Source: Gilvimarinus algae
Lineage (GTDB): Bacteria; Pseudomonadota; Gammaproteobacteria; Pseudomonadales; Cellvibrionaceae
Reading direction: 5' to 3'
Assembly (NCBI RefSeq): GCF_030518215.1
Contig: NZ_JAULRT010000059.1
Location: 124,001-188,000, forward strand
DNA length: 64,000 nucleotides
Shown here: positions 45,474-54,586 of the stretch, one piece after another
Position numbering within the stretch: position 1 is the stretch's first letter
Layout of the letters: every line of letters begins with the position of its first letter
Made by a program: the position numbers and the translations under genes
Notes under the pieces: generated by a model
Seen by the model: the letters and a program-made list of their open reading frames with translations, nothing else
Told to the model about the DNA's origin: nothing
The model's database searches: none

Positions 45474-46490
45474 GTGATATTCACAGGCTCGCACATCCTC
45501 TCCGTTGAACAGTTTGACCGCGCCGACATCGAACGAATTTTTCAGGTGGCCGATGCCATGGCGCCTTACGCCCTGAGGCGGCGGGTAACCCGGGTGCTGG
45601 AAGGCGCCATTTTGGGCAATATGTTCTTTGAGCCCAGTACCCGTACTCGCATCAGTTTTGGCTGTGCTTTTAATTTACTGGGTGGCGAGGTGCGTGAAAC
45701 CACCGGCTTTGAGAGCTCGGCCATCACCAAAGGGGAGTCGCTCTACGATACTGCCAGGGTGCTTTCGGGGTTCTCTGATGTGATTTGCATGCGCCATCCG
45801 CAGGAGGGTTCTGTGGCCGAGTTCGCCGAGGCCAGCCGAGTGCCTGTGCTAAACGGCGGGGACGGCGCCAATGAGCATCCCAGCCAGGCCCTGCTGGACT
45901 TGTACACCATCCGTAAGGAGCTGGTGTCAAAAGACCGGGGTATTGACGGTTTGCGCATCGCCCTGATTGGCGATCTGAAATACGGCCGTACCGTTCACTC
46001 GCTGTGCAAGCTGCTGCGACTGTTCAACAATATTCACGTTACTCTGGTCTCGCCGGTTGAGCTGGCAATGCCTGAGCACATCGTCGAAGAAATGCGCGAA
46101 GCGGGTCATAAGGTCGTGATTACCGAGGATTTGCCCCAGAGTATTTCCAGTGTGGATATCGCCTACTCCACTCGCATTCAGGAGGAGCGGTTTGCCACCA
46201 AAGAAGAGGCCGATTTATACCGCGGTCGCTTTCGGTTGAATCAGGCCATTTACACACAGTATTGCGAGCCCAACACGGTTATTATGCACCCCCTGCCGCG
46301 GGATTCGCGCGCTGGCGCCAATGAGCTGGACAATGACCTCAACCAGAATCCCAACCTGGCGATTTTTCGCCAGGCGGATAACGGTGTTCTGGTGCGCATG
46401 GCGCTTTTTGCCCTGGTGTTGGATGTGGTGGATCAGGTGGATAAGTGCTCGCGCGATGTTAACTGGTACAACTCGTTGCGCACCCTCTAG
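45474..46490 (+). CDS. pyrB: Aspartate carbamoyltransferase
   Basis: First committed step of pyrimidine synthesis: carbamoyl phosphate plus aspartate. 338 residues. Carbamoyl-phosphate motif FEPSTRTR near residue 53, GGDGANEHPSQALLDLYT near 126, IALIGDLKYGRTVHSL near 160 and MHPLPRDSR near 271 are intact. Start GTG 45474 with AAGGA at 45463-45467; a TTG at 45450 is upstream in frame. No pyrI or pyrC follows, so this may be a catalytic-only ATCase of the kind found apart from the pyrBC' complex. Confidence 0.92.
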   Translation: MIFTGSHILSVEQFDRADIERIFQVADAMAPYALRRRVTRVLEGAILGNMFFEPSTRTRISFGCAFNLLGGEVRETTGFESSAITKGESLYDTARVLSGFSDVICMRHPQEGSVAEFAEASRVPVLNGGDGANEHPSQALLDLYTIRKELVSKDRGIDGLRIALIGDLKYGRTVHSLCKLLRLFNNIHVTLVSPVELAMPEHIVEEMREAGHKVVITEDLPQSISSVDIAYSTRIQEERFATKEEADLYRGRFRLNQAIYTQYCEPNTVIMHPLPRDSRAGANELDNDLNQNPNLAIFRQADNGVLVRMALFALVLDVVDQVDKCSRDVNWYNSLRTL

Positions 46491-46496
46491 GACTTT

Positions 46497-47759
46497 TTAA
46501 CCCCCCAGCAGCTGGCCCGCCATTTTTACCAGCTCCTCTGCTTCAAACGGCAGGTTGACGCTCGGGCGCTGAGTGGGCGGCGGCTCCTCGACATGGCCCA
46601 AATACAGTTGGGGCGTGGCCCTGGTACGCGGCGCCTGGGCGAGGCGATCGGCCAGAAAGCGTCCCCCGCTGTCGCGCATGTGTGGGCTTAAGATCAACAG
46701 GTCTGGGCGAATGTTCAGTGCCAGCTCCAGGGCCTCGTCGGCCGTGTCGGCGGTAATCAGGTTGTAGTGTGGTTGCAGGCAGGCGGAGGCGAGCTGCTGA
46801 ACATCGTCATCCGGATGGGCGATGACCACGGTGCGATGGGCAGTCATTTCGTCGATCTTGTATTGGTTTCGCCCCGAGTGTTTCGCTCGGTAGAGCGCCC
46901 GGTCGGCCGCCTTGATAATGTCTTCCAGGGAATAGCCACTGGTTTGCGGGCAGCTGGCACCGCCGACCGAGACAGTGACCCGCTCGGCACTCGGGGACAC
47001 CTCGTGCGCAATATCGGCCTTGGCAACGGCGTTTTTGATGCATTGGCTGACCCGTGTCGCGCCGGCGGTATCGGTGTCCGGCAGCAGCACCACAAACTCT
47101 TCGCCGCCATAGCGGCCCAGCAAGTCGTAGGGCCGGTGCAGGCAGCTTCTAATGGCCTCAGTGATGGATTTCAGGCAGCGGTCGCCCGCCGGGTGGCCGT
47201 AGTGATCGTTATAGAGCTTGAAGTGGTCGACATCAATCATCAGCACACTGGTGTGCGTCTGCTTGCGCCCCGCCAGCAGCCACTGCTTTTGCGCCTCTTC
47301 GTTGAAGGTTCGGCGGTTGAGAATCTGAGTGAGGCTGTCGAGCTGGCTCAGTGCCTCAAGCTCCTGGTTCAGCCGATTGAGTTGGTCGCGCATGTCGGCG
47401 ATTCGTTCCATGGCGCGGATCTTGGCGGTGATAATCATTTTGCTGACCGGTTTGATCAGGTAGTCGTCACCACCGGCTTCGATACCTTTGCGGTAGTCCT
47501 CGTCGTCGCTCATGCCGGTCACAAAGATAATCGGTATCCAGTGGCTACCGAGCCACTCGCGGATCAGGGTAGTGGTTTCAAAACCGTTCAGGCCAGGCAT
47601 TTCCACGTCCATGATGATCATGTCCACCGGCGTGTCCTCGAGCAGCTGCAGGGCCTGCTCACCACTTTCGGCAACCAGCGCGGTGTGGCCGGCCTCGACA
47701 ATATACTGGCTCATGGCGTGGCGCAGGGTGGCACTGTCTTCAACCAACAGGATTTTCAT
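46497..47759 (-). CDS. Response regulator diguanylate cyclase, REC-GGEEF-pseudoREC
   Basis: Cytoplasmic signalling protein of 420 residues making cyclic di-GMP. REC domain (1-118) with phospho-acceptor Asp in IIMDVEMPG near residue 51 and Lys in YLIKPVS. GGDEF domain (about 150-305) with active GGEEF near residue 222, and an RxxD inhibitory site (RPYD) five residues before it. A further receiver-like domain (about 310-415, TVVIAHPDDDVQQLA ... DLLILSPHMRD) has Ser where the phospho-acceptor Asp should be. Convergent with pyrB, six bases apart; no kinase nearby. Confidence 0.9.
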   Translation of the reverse strand: MKILLVEDSATLRHAMSQYIVEAGHTALVAESGEQALQLLEDTPVDMIIMDVEMPGLNGFETTTLIREWLGSHWIPIIFVTGMSDDEDYRKGIEAGGDDYLIKPVSKMIITAKIRAMERIADMRDQLNRLNQELEALSQLDSLTQILNRRTFNEEAQKQWLLAGRKQTHTSVLMIDVDHFKLYNDHYGHPAGDRCLKSITEAIRSCLHRPYDLLGRYGGEEFVVLLPDTDTAGATRVSQCIKNAVAKADIAHEVSPSAERVTVSVGGASCPQTSGYSLEDIIKAADRALYRAKHSGRNQYKIDEMTAHRTVVIAHPDDDVQQLASACLQPHYNLITADTADEALELALNIRPDLLILSPHMRDSGGRFLADRLAQAPRTRATPQLYLGHVEEPPPTQRPSVNLPFEAEELVKMAGQLLGG

Positions 47760-47852
47760 GGTGCGGGCACTACCTTCGGGACCAATCTTTGGCTAGTGTA
47801 ACGAGTATTGGCGCCGAAAACATCTTTGTGCGTCACACTCCGAGTGCGAACC

Positions 47853-48257
47853 TCAGGCGCAGTGATCAACGTACCGCCACAGGCCGTTTTCGCGCCGAAA
47901 CAAAGACTTTTCCAGGTGCTGGTGAGCCTGCTCGCCGAGGCGATAGCTGGCACTGAAAGTGACGGTGCCCTCATCGTCCGCCTCGCCGCCAGCTTGATGG
48001 TCCAAAATGTCCAGCCCGAGCCAGTCGCAACTGGCTGCCCACTCGCGGATCGCCTCGGGAGAGGTTCGGTGGCGAGTGCTCTCGCTCCAGGTGTTCCACA
48101 GGTAGTCAACGGCCAGCAGCACGTGAGCGCTGTAGCGCGAGCGCATCAACTCAAGGGCGGTTTTTGCCGCCTGGCCGTGAAAAATGAGTGCTGAGCAGCA
48201 GCTGGAGGAGGCCGTGCCCGAGCCGCAGGGGCAGTAATTGATAGCGGTGAGTGGCAT
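47853..48257 (-). CDS. ychJ: YchJ-family SEC-C motif protein
   Basis: 134 residues with an N-terminal SEC-C-type zinc motif CPCGSGTASSSCC, then the UPF0225/NTF2-like domain: ALELMRSRYSAHVLLAVDYLWNTW, then LGLDILDHQAGGEADDEGTVTFSASYR and FRRENGLWRYVDH. Binds zinc; role unknown. The frame runs upstream to 48923 but ATG 48257 starts the conserved protein. Divergent from the acyltransferase gene. Confidence 0.9.
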   Translation of the reverse strand: MPLTAINYCPCGSGTASSSCCSALIFHGQAAKTALELMRSRYSAHVLLAVDYLWNTWSESTRHRTSPEAIREWAASCDWLGLDILDHQAGGEADDEGTVTFSASYRLGEQAHQHLEKSLFRRENGLWRYVDHCA

Positions 48258-48386
48258 TTTGCACCTCTTTTGGGTATGTTGTGCGCCTGTTTGATGCCGC
48301 CCTTCAGGCCGCCTAAGCGGTTGGCCGAGGTACTTCCCTGTAGTGTGCAGCCGGCGGCTGCCTTGATTCACGTAACGACCAAACTC

Positions 48387-49556
48387 ATGACCGATTTTGA
48401 CGACATTCGACCCTATAACGATGACGAAGTGCGCCCGGTGCTCGACCGCATACTGGCCGACCCGGAGCTGGCCGATGCGGTAGCCAGGCTCAAGTTTCCC
48501 CGGTTGGCGGGACCCTTTGGATTTATCCTCAGGCCCTTGGTGCGCTCGGTCATGACGCGCCAGCTGGCCGCTGTAGACAGTGTAGATAAATTTCAACTGG
48601 TTGTTGAGAAATACATGCGCCATATGATCGAGACCACCACCACCAGCCTGACGAACTCGGGCCTGGACAAGCTGGATCCGCAGCAGGCCTACTTGTTCGT
48701 GAGCAACCACCGCGACATCGCCATGGACCCCGCCTTTGTCAATTGGAGCCTCTATCACGCGGGTTTTAAGACCCTGCGCATCGCCATTGGCGACAACTTG
48801 TTGACCAAGGAGTATGTCTCCGATCTGATGCGTCTGAACAAGAGCTTTATTGTCAAACGCTCGGTCAAGGCGCCGCGGGAGAAGCTCAAAGCGGCCAAAA
48901 CGCTGTCTGCCTACATCTTCCACTCCCTGACCGAAGACAAGGCCAATATCTGGATCGCCCAGCGCGAGGGCAGGGCGAAAGATGGTAATGATTCAACCAA
49001 CTCTGCGGTGGTGGGAATGCTGACGCTCAACCGCCCCAAGACACAGGACTTTTCCGAGTATGTGCACTCGCTCAACATCGTCCCTGTGTCCATTTCCTAC
49101 GAACAGGACCCCTGCGACCGGGCAAAAGCCCATGAGCTGCACGCTCAGCGCACCACCGGCCGCTACGAGAAGGGCGACCAGGAGGATGTACAGAGCATTG
49201 CCAAAGGCATTGCCGGGCAAAAAGGCCATGTCCACGTGGCCTTTGGTGAGCCTCTGCGCGGTGATTACTCCGATTCTGACGCCGTCGCCGACGAGATCGA
49301 CCGCCAAGTGTGGGCAAATTATGTGTTGCACGCCAGCAACTGTTTTGCCTATGAGCAGACCGGAGGTGAGGCGCGCTCACTGCCCTACTCGGACAAAAAG
49401 CGGCCCTTCGAGCCGGGTAACCTGCGCGATGAAAGGGCCAGCTTCGATTTGCACATTGGTGCTACACCGTCTGAGTATCGCGACATTGTTCTTGGAATGT
49501 ACGCCAATCCGGTGCGCAATAAACTCAAGGCCCAGGGTGTGGCCACCGCTAAGTAG
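48387..49556 (+). CDS. PlsC-like acyltransferase (glycerol-acyltransferase domain)
   Basis: Predicted 1-acylglycerol-3-phosphate-type acyltransferase, 389 residues. Acyltransferase block near residues 105-215: YLFVSNHRDIAMDPAFVNW, then NKSFIVKRSV and IWIAQREGRAKDGND, the last being the phosphate-binding EGTR-type motif read as REGR. The catalytic His is followed by Asp at +2 and +6 (NHRDIAMD) rather than the classical Hx4D, a variant seen in this subfamily. ATG 48387 starts before FDDIRPYNDDEVRPVL. Directly abuts dinG (TAG then ATG). Confidence 0.85.
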   Translation: MTDFDDIRPYNDDEVRPVLDRILADPELADAVARLKFPRLAGPFGFILRPLVRSVMTRQLAAVDSVDKFQLVVEKYMRHMIETTTTSLTNSGLDKLDPQQAYLFVSNHRDIAMDPAFVNWSLYHAGFKTLRIAIGDNLLTKEYVSDLMRLNKSFIVKRSVKAPREKLKAAKTLSAYIFHSLTEDKANIWIAQREGRAKDGNDSTNSAVVGMLTLNRPKTQDFSEYVHSLNIVPVSISYEQDPCDRAKAHELHAQRTTGRYEKGDQEDVQSIAKGIAGQKGHVHVAFGEPLRGDYSDSDAVADEIDRQVWANYVLHASNCFAYEQTGGEARSLPYSDKKRPFEPGNLRDERASFDLHIGATPSEYRDIVLGMYANPVRNKLKAQGVATAK

Positions 49557-51692
49557 ATGCTGACGGACGAGATCAAGCGCCAGATTCAGGACACCTACTC
49601 GGCGTTTCTAAATTCCCGTGAGCTGGGCCCGCGCCACGGACAGAAACTGATGATCGCCGAGATTGCTCGCACTCTAGGGGCGATCACTTCAGACGCCGAG
49701 GGCGTGCGCAACAGCAACGGTCACGTCTGCGTTGTAGAAGCGGGCACCGGTACCGGCAAGACCATCGCCTACTTGTTGCCCGCCATTGTCATCGCCAAAG
49801 CCCTGGGCAAAAAGCTGGTGGTGTCCACCGCGACCGTCGCTCTGCAGGAGCAGATCATTCACAAGGATTTGCCCGAGTTAAAAAACCACACTGACCTGTC
49901 TTTTAGCTTCGCCCTGGCCAAGGGGCGCGGGCGCTACTTGTGCCTGTCCAAACTTGATAACCTGCTCAGCGAATTTTCCTCAACGGGCGACCCTACCAAA
50001 GCGCTCTACGAAGACGAGTTGCCAAGCGTGGACGAGCAGGGTATCAAACTCTACGAGTCGATGATGGATGCGCTGGCGGCGAATAAGTGGAATGGCGAGC
50101 GCGACTCCTGGCCCGCCGCACTGGAGGCGGCCGACTGGCAGCGTGTGACCACTGACCACCGCCAGTGTACTGGCAGGCGCTGCTCCAACGTGTCGGCCTG
50201 CAGCTTTTTTAAAGCGCGCGACGCTTTGCATACCGCCGACTGCATCGTGACCAATCACGATTTGGTGCTGGCCGACCTCGCCCTGGGCGGCGGCGCCATA
50301 TTACCTGAGCCGGAAGAGACGATTTACGTTTTCGACGAGGGGCACCACCTGCCAGATAAGGCTCTCAACCACTTTGCCCACCACGCCCGGATGCTCTCCA
50401 CCAGCCGCTGGCTTGAGCAGTGCAATAAGGCCCTGTCCGGCGTGCTGGGGCAGATCAGCGGCGCCGGGCGGGTTGACCATTTTGGCGAGCAGCTGCCTGG
50501 GCAGTTTATCGAAAGCAAGCGCGAGCTGGACTTACTCTATCCCGCGCTGGATGAATTGATTCAGACATTGGCTGATGACCAGCGGGACAGGCGAAGTAAC
50601 CACTACCGCTTTGTCGGCGGTATAGTACCCGAGAGAATTCGCGCTCAGGCCGAGCAGTTGCACGCCGGCTTTGATCGGCTCAGCGATCTATTGAGTAAGA
50701 TGGTCGGTGAGATCAGCGAGGCCATGGAAGACGCTCATTGTCGTGTGCCCAAAGTGGACCTGGAAAACAACTACCCCATCATCGGCGCCTGGCAGGCCCG
50801 CGCCGAGGCCAGTGCTGAGTTGTGGCTGAGCTATGCGCGCAGCGATGCCGACACCAGCATCCCCAAGGCCCGCTGGCTGACGCTGGTGGACTTTAACGGC
50901 AACTACGACATCGAAGTTTGCTCCAGCCCCATTTTGGCAGCGCGCACCCTTGAGTTCAGTCTTTGGAATCAGGCTTATGGCGCGGTGGTCACTTCGGCAA
51001 CGCTCACCGCCCTGGGAAAATTTGATCGCTTTCAAATGCGTGCGGGGACACCTGAGAGCAGCCGCTACGCTGTAGTGCCCAGCCCTTTTGATTTTAGCCG
51101 CGGCATCTTGCGGGTGCCGGCCGACGCCGTGGACGCCGGCGATAGCGCAGCGCATACCCGTGCGGTGATTGAACAACTACCGAAGCTCTTGCAGCCAAGT
51201 GAGGGCTCACTGGTGTTGTTTTCATCGCGCCGGCAAATGCTGGATGTTTACGACGAGCTGCCGAGCCAGTGGCAAGACAAGATTCAAGTGCAGGGCGAAT
51301 CGTCCAAGCAGGAGATGCTGGTGGCTCACAAAAAGCGCATCGACAAAGGCGAGGGCAGCGTGCTCTTTGGGCTCGCCAGCTTTGCCGAAGGGGTGGACTT
51401 GCCCGGCGATTACTGCGCCCATGTGATCATTGCCAAGTTGCCCTTTGCGGTTCCCGATGACCCTATTGAAGCATCTGTGTCCGAGTGGATTGAAGCGCGC
51501 GGCGGCAACGCTTTTATGCAAATCACCATCCCCGATGCCTCGTTAAAACTGATTCAGGCTTGCGGGCGATTATTGCGGACCGAGGGCGATACCGGCCGAA
51601 TCACCCTGCTCGACAGACGCGTGGTGACCAAGCGCTACGGCAAGGCCATACTGGACTCCTTACCGCCTTTTACCCGGCAGATAGAGACATGA
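49557..51692 (+). CDS. dinG: ATP-dependent DNA helicase DinG
   Basis: Iron-sulfur superfamily 2 helicase (XPD type) that unwinds D-loops, R-loops and G-quadruplexes. 711 residues. Walker A EAGTGTGKT near 61, four Cys for the [4Fe-4S] cluster (RYLCLSK near 127, then CTGRRC and SAC near 203-212), DEGH box near 260, and C-terminal helicase motifs (SLVLFSSRRQM, QACGRLLRTEGDTG). Starts at ATG 49557 with no spacing from the acyltransferase stop. Confidence 0.95.
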   Translation: MLTDEIKRQIQDTYSAFLNSRELGPRHGQKLMIAEIARTLGAITSDAEGVRNSNGHVCVVEAGTGTGKTIAYLLPAIVIAKALGKKLVVSTATVALQEQIIHKDLPELKNHTDLSFSFALAKGRGRYLCLSKLDNLLSEFSSTGDPTKALYEDELPSVDEQGIKLYESMMDALAANKWNGERDSWPAALEAADWQRVTTDHRQCTGRRCSNVSACSFFKARDALHTADCIVTNHDLVLADLALGGGAILPEPEETIYVFDEGHHLPDKALNHFAHHARMLSTSRWLEQCNKALSGVLGQISGAGRVDHFGEQLPGQFIESKRELDLLYPALDELIQTLADDQRDRRSNHYRFVGGIVPERIRAQAEQLHAGFDRLSDLLSKMVGEISEAMEDAHCRVPKVDLENNYPIIGAWQARAEASAELWLSYARSDADTSIPKARWLTLVDFNGNYDIEVCSSPILAARTLEFSLWNQAYGAVVTSATLTALGKFDRFQMRAGTPESSRYAVVPSPFDFSRGILRVPADAVDAGDSAAHTRAVIEQLPKLLQPSEGSLVLFSSRRQMLDVYDELPSQWQDKIQVQGESSKQEMLVAHKKRIDKGEGSVLFGLASFAEGVDLPGDYCAHVIIAKLPFAVPDDPIEASVSEWIEARGGNAFMQITIPDASLKLIQACGRLLRTEGDTGRITLLDRRVVTKRYGKAILDSLPPFTRQIET

Positions 51693-52015
51693 GTGAAAAG
51701 CATATCGCGGTGGCGAATATTTTGATGGACCTCGAGGCGGCCATGCGCGATCTCAATTTGTGGCATCAGGAAGTGCCACCGCCGCAAGCGCTCGCCAGTG
51801 ACCAGCCTTTCGCCATCGACACACTGACCTTTACCCAATGGTTGCAATTTTTGTTCATTCCGAAAATGTACCAGCTGGTGGAGCAGCGTGCGGCGCTTCC
51901 CGAGGCGTGTGCGATTGCGCCTATGGCGCATGAGTACTTCCGACCCCAAGTGATTGTCGCCGATACGGTGGTTGCCGAGCTGGCGCGCCTGGACCGGTTG
52001 CTCAGCACCCCTTGA
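51689..52015 (+). CDS. yqcC: YqcC family (DUF446) protein
   Basis: 108 residues, all helical: KHIAVANILMDLEAAMRDLNLWHQEVPPPQALASDQPFAIDTLTFTQWLQFLFIPKM, the YqcC family signature. Function unknown. Its ATG overlaps the dinG stop as ATGA, so the two are translationally coupled. Confidence 0.88.
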   Translation: MSEKHIAVANILMDLEAAMRDLNLWHQEVPPPQALASDQPFAIDTLTFTQWLQFLFIPKMYQLVEQRAALPEACAIAPMAHEYFRPQVIVADTVVAELARLDRLLSTP

Positions 52016-52166
52016 ACCCCTACGTTCTTTTACACCTATTTGCTTGAAGCGCGCCGACTCAAGCCCTATGGTAAGCGCAGGAAAAACTTGTGCTGGTCGC
52101 AATACTGGCTTAATTTTAGTGAGCGCTACCATACTGTCTATGGTCGTTGAGCACAGGAGGTCTCAG

Positions 52167-52835
52167 ATGAAATCATCGCTGTCTATCGGCGCGTCGCTGC
52201 TGGCGTTGTTAGCCGTCGGCTGCGCCACACCACCGCCGCCAGTGAGTCATGACGGTTTACACCTGGTTGAAAATCGGGATCTGGATGAGGTCTACCTCAA
52301 ACCCGGCATCGAGCTGGCGGATTATACCGCCGTCAGTCTCAAACCCTGTACGGTTGCCTTTCGCGCCAACTATATGCGCGATCAGAATTCCAACCGGGGT
52401 CTTATGCGCGACAGGGTGACCGAAGAGGATATGCAGGTGATCCAGGCGCGTTTTGCCAAGTCCTGCGATGAGCACTTTCGCGAGGCGCTGCAGGATTCGC
52501 CCGCCTACAAAATTGTCGAGCAGGGCAGCGGCGAGGAACGGGTACTGGATATCCGCCCCGCGGTAATTGATCTCGACCTAACCGCGCCGGACATCAACTC
52601 GCCGGGCATCTCCCGCACCTATACCACCTCATCCGGTGAAATGACCCTGTTTCTCGAGGCTTATGATGGCACAACCGGAGAAATCATCGCCCGCGTCGTC
52701 GATGAAAAAGAAGACCGGGATGATATGTACCTGGAGTGGACCAACCGGGCTTCCAATATGCACGACGCCAACCGCGCTTTCGCCAGCTGGACCCGCTCTC
52801 TGCGCCGCGCTCTGGACCAGGCACGCCAGCTCTAA
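52167..52835 (+). CDS. DUF3313 family lipoprotein
   Basis: Outer-membrane type lipoprotein of 222 residues, lipobox LAVGC (Cys near 19), Pro-rich linker, then the DUF3313 domain: GLHLVENRDLDEVYLKPGIELADYTAVSLKPCTVAFRANYMRDQN, then VLDIRPAVIDLDLTAPDIN and EAYDGTTGEIIARVVDEKE. Strong AGGAGG at 52155-52160. Followed by an intrinsic terminator. Function unknown. Confidence 0.87.
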   Translation: MKSSLSIGASLLALLAVGCATPPPPVSHDGLHLVENRDLDEVYLKPGIELADYTAVSLKPCTVAFRANYMRDQNSNRGLMRDRVTEEDMQVIQARFAKSCDEHFREALQDSPAYKIVEQGSGEERVLDIRPAVIDLDLTAPDINSPGISRTYTTSSGEMTLFLEAYDGTTGEIIARVVDEKEDRDDMYLEWTNRASNMHDANRAFASWTRSLRRALDQARQL

Positions 52836-52857
52836 AGTTTGACCAACAACCCCTCGA

Positions 52858-52881
52858 AGCCGCGCCAACGCGCGGCTTTTT
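52858..52881 (+). terminator. Rho-independent terminator behind the DUF3313 gene
   Basis: Arms AGCCGCGC / GCGCGGCT with loop CAAC, then five T. It overlaps the stop codon of the convergent efflux gene by two bases. Confidence 0.9.
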
Positions 52882-54103
52882 ATGTCGCGGCGCTGTCTGG
52901 TTGGGCGTCTTTGAGCGCGCGTAGAGGCACCAGCAAGGCCGTACTGATCGCGACCGATACCAGCATGACGTTCACCACCGGACGCAGGCTCCCATCGTGC
53001 AGCGCGCTGCCCAGAGCGCCCATGGCGGAGCCGAACACAAACATGGACACCAGTTGAATGGCCGCCGCACTGCCACCTTGGCCCGCCGGAAACATCGCCA
53101 TAAATCGGGCACCTCCGGCAGGGTTGGAGACGCCGACGCAGCTGACGACAAATACAATCAACGCCACCGCCAAGGGTAGCGTCAAGGCGTCGCTATAGAC
53201 CAGTGCGGCGAGCAGCGCCACCGCCAGCGCCTGACATATCACCACGCAGCGAAATACCGCCATGGGGTCAAAGACTCTAAGCACGCGCGTGCTCAAGGCG
53301 TTGGCCGCAATCAGGCCAATGGCATTGAGGGCGAACAACACCGAGAAAAGCGTTTCGCTGGCGGAAAAAATAGTCATGTAAGTAAAAGACGCGTGGGTGA
53401 CAAAAATCAACAACACGCCGGCGGCGGCGCCCATGCACAGTGCAAAAGTCGCCGCGAGCAGGCGACCTTGGTGGCGGTGGCCGATGATGGCAGCGTACTG
53501 GCGAAAAATCCGGGTCAGAGACAGCCGTGGCTTTTCCTGCGGCAGAGTATCCGGGATAACAGTGAGCATCGGCACGAGCAGCGCTGCCGCGTAAACCACC
53601 TGAAAAATGAAAATAGCCTGCCAGCCAAAGTGTAAAAGACCCGTGCCAATCAAAGGCGCAACCACTGGCGCAATCATCATGACCATCATTACCGTCGCAA
53701 ACCGTGCGCCTATTTGCTCGGCCGGATAGGCATCGCGCACCTGGGCCATGGCCGTTATGGAGGCAAAGCCCCCGCCAAAGGCCTGCAGCAGGCGCAGCAA
53801 ATTGATGGTGGCGGCCGATTCAGACAGCGAAATGGCCAGACTTGCCAAAACAAAAAGGGCGGTGCCAAAGACGCAGACTCGCCGGCGCCCGATCTGGTCC
53901 GATATGGGCCCACCGAGCAGCTGGCCCGCCGCAAAACCCACCAAAAAAGTACTGACCGACGCGCTCAAGGTGGCAATTGAAACACCGAGCTTGTTGGCCA
54001 TGGTGGGCAGAGCGGGCAAGTAGGCGTCCATTGCCACCGGGCCCAGGGCCACCAGGGCGCCGAGATACAGAAGAAAAAAGCGGGGTAGTTGTGAGTGGAT
54101 CAT
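52880..54103 (-). CDS. Bcr/CflA-type multidrug MFS transporter
   Basis: Proton-driven drug exporter with 12 predicted helices, 407 residues. Family motifs: GPVAMDAYLPALPTMANKLG in helix 1, LLGGPISDQIGRRRV in loop 2-3 (motif A), LLRLLQAFGGGFASITAMAQVRD (motif C-like region). Substrates unknown (bicyclomycin, chloramphenicol and others in the family). ATG 54103 is chosen; the frame opens at 54145 without a ribosome site. Confidence 0.88.
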   Translation of the reverse strand: MIHSQLPRFFLLYLGALVALGPVAMDAYLPALPTMANKLGVSIATLSASVSTFLVGFAAGQLLGGPISDQIGRRRVCVFGTALFVLASLAISLSESAATINLLRLLQAFGGGFASITAMAQVRDAYPAEQIGARFATVMMVMMIAPVVAPLIGTGLLHFGWQAIFIFQVVYAAALLVPMLTVIPDTLPQEKPRLSLTRIFRQYAAIIGHRHQGRLLAATFALCMGAAAGVLLIFVTHASFTYMTIFSASETLFSVLFALNAIGLIAANALSTRVLRVFDPMAVFRCVVICQALAVALLAALVYSDALTLPLAVALIVFVVSCVGVSNPAGGARFMAMFPAGQGGSAAAIQLVSMFVFGSAMGALGSALHDGSLRPVVNVMLVSVAISTALLVPLRALKDAQPDSAAT

Positions 54104-54339
54104 CTGCCCTGGGTATCTTCCATCGCAAAATAAGTGCTCGCCCATCGATAGGCGCTAACGAGCGCCGTATTTTGCCATATTCGGCGCTTTCTCCGGGTAC
54201 TGAGCGCGCGCAAGCAGCGGTAATTTACAAAAGTATGCACAGAGTAAACCTGAGGATACTGGTCTGGGGCAAAGGGCGGCCATGCTGCCTGATGCTCTTA
54301 AAAGACCAGCTGTTAATTTCCTTGAGGAATTAACAGAGG

Positions 54340-54354
54340 AACTGTGTCACAGTT
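54340..54354. promoter_or_regulatory. Palindromic operator candidate AACTGTGTCACAGTT
   Basis: Perfect 7+1+7 inverted repeat. It contains the TGTG and CACA cores of a CRP site but with far too short a centre for CRP; the regulator is not identified. Confidence 0.45.
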
Positions 54355-54418
54355 TTCGCTTACCTCTTTATCCACCCCTTTGTTCGGTTCGCTCTGTCGT
54401 GGTATTCATGGTGCTGCT

Positions 54419-54430
54419 GACAACGTTGTC
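54419..54430. promoter_or_regulatory. LacI-family-type operator GACAACGTTGTC
   Basis: Perfect 12-base palindrome with central CG. LacI-family sugar repressors use such sites; the NagR repressor of N-acetylglucosamine genes in several proteobacteria has a similar TGACA-N4-TGTCA core. Position upstream of a chitinase fits that role. Confidence 0.5.
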
Positions 54431-54586
54431 TTTGGGCTTGCTTCAGGCAGTTTGTCGGTGATCACTGCTGTACCCGCGTGGGATGCGTAACTGACAGGTA
54501 GGAACCTAGGTGATGTCGTTTTTACAACAATAACAGCCCGACATCGGCAAGCGTATTAGGGTGTCGGGAGACATGAGGACACCGCT

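Larger units (their letters stand above)
54146..54586 (+). promoter_or_regulatory. Long regulatory region upstream of the chitinase
   Basis: About 480 gene-free bases between the divergent efflux and chitinase genes. Structured elements in order: GGCGCT-AACG-AGCGCC hairpin (54151-54166); bulged hairpin TGTTAATTTCC..GGAATTAACA (54311-54335); perfect palindrome AACTGTGTCACAGTT (54340-54354); perfect palindrome GACAACGTTGTC (54419-54430); and a leader stem CCCGACAT / GTGTCGGG (54537-54544, 54561-54568) just before the ribosome site. Suggests several inputs controlling chitinase expression. Confidence 0.6.
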
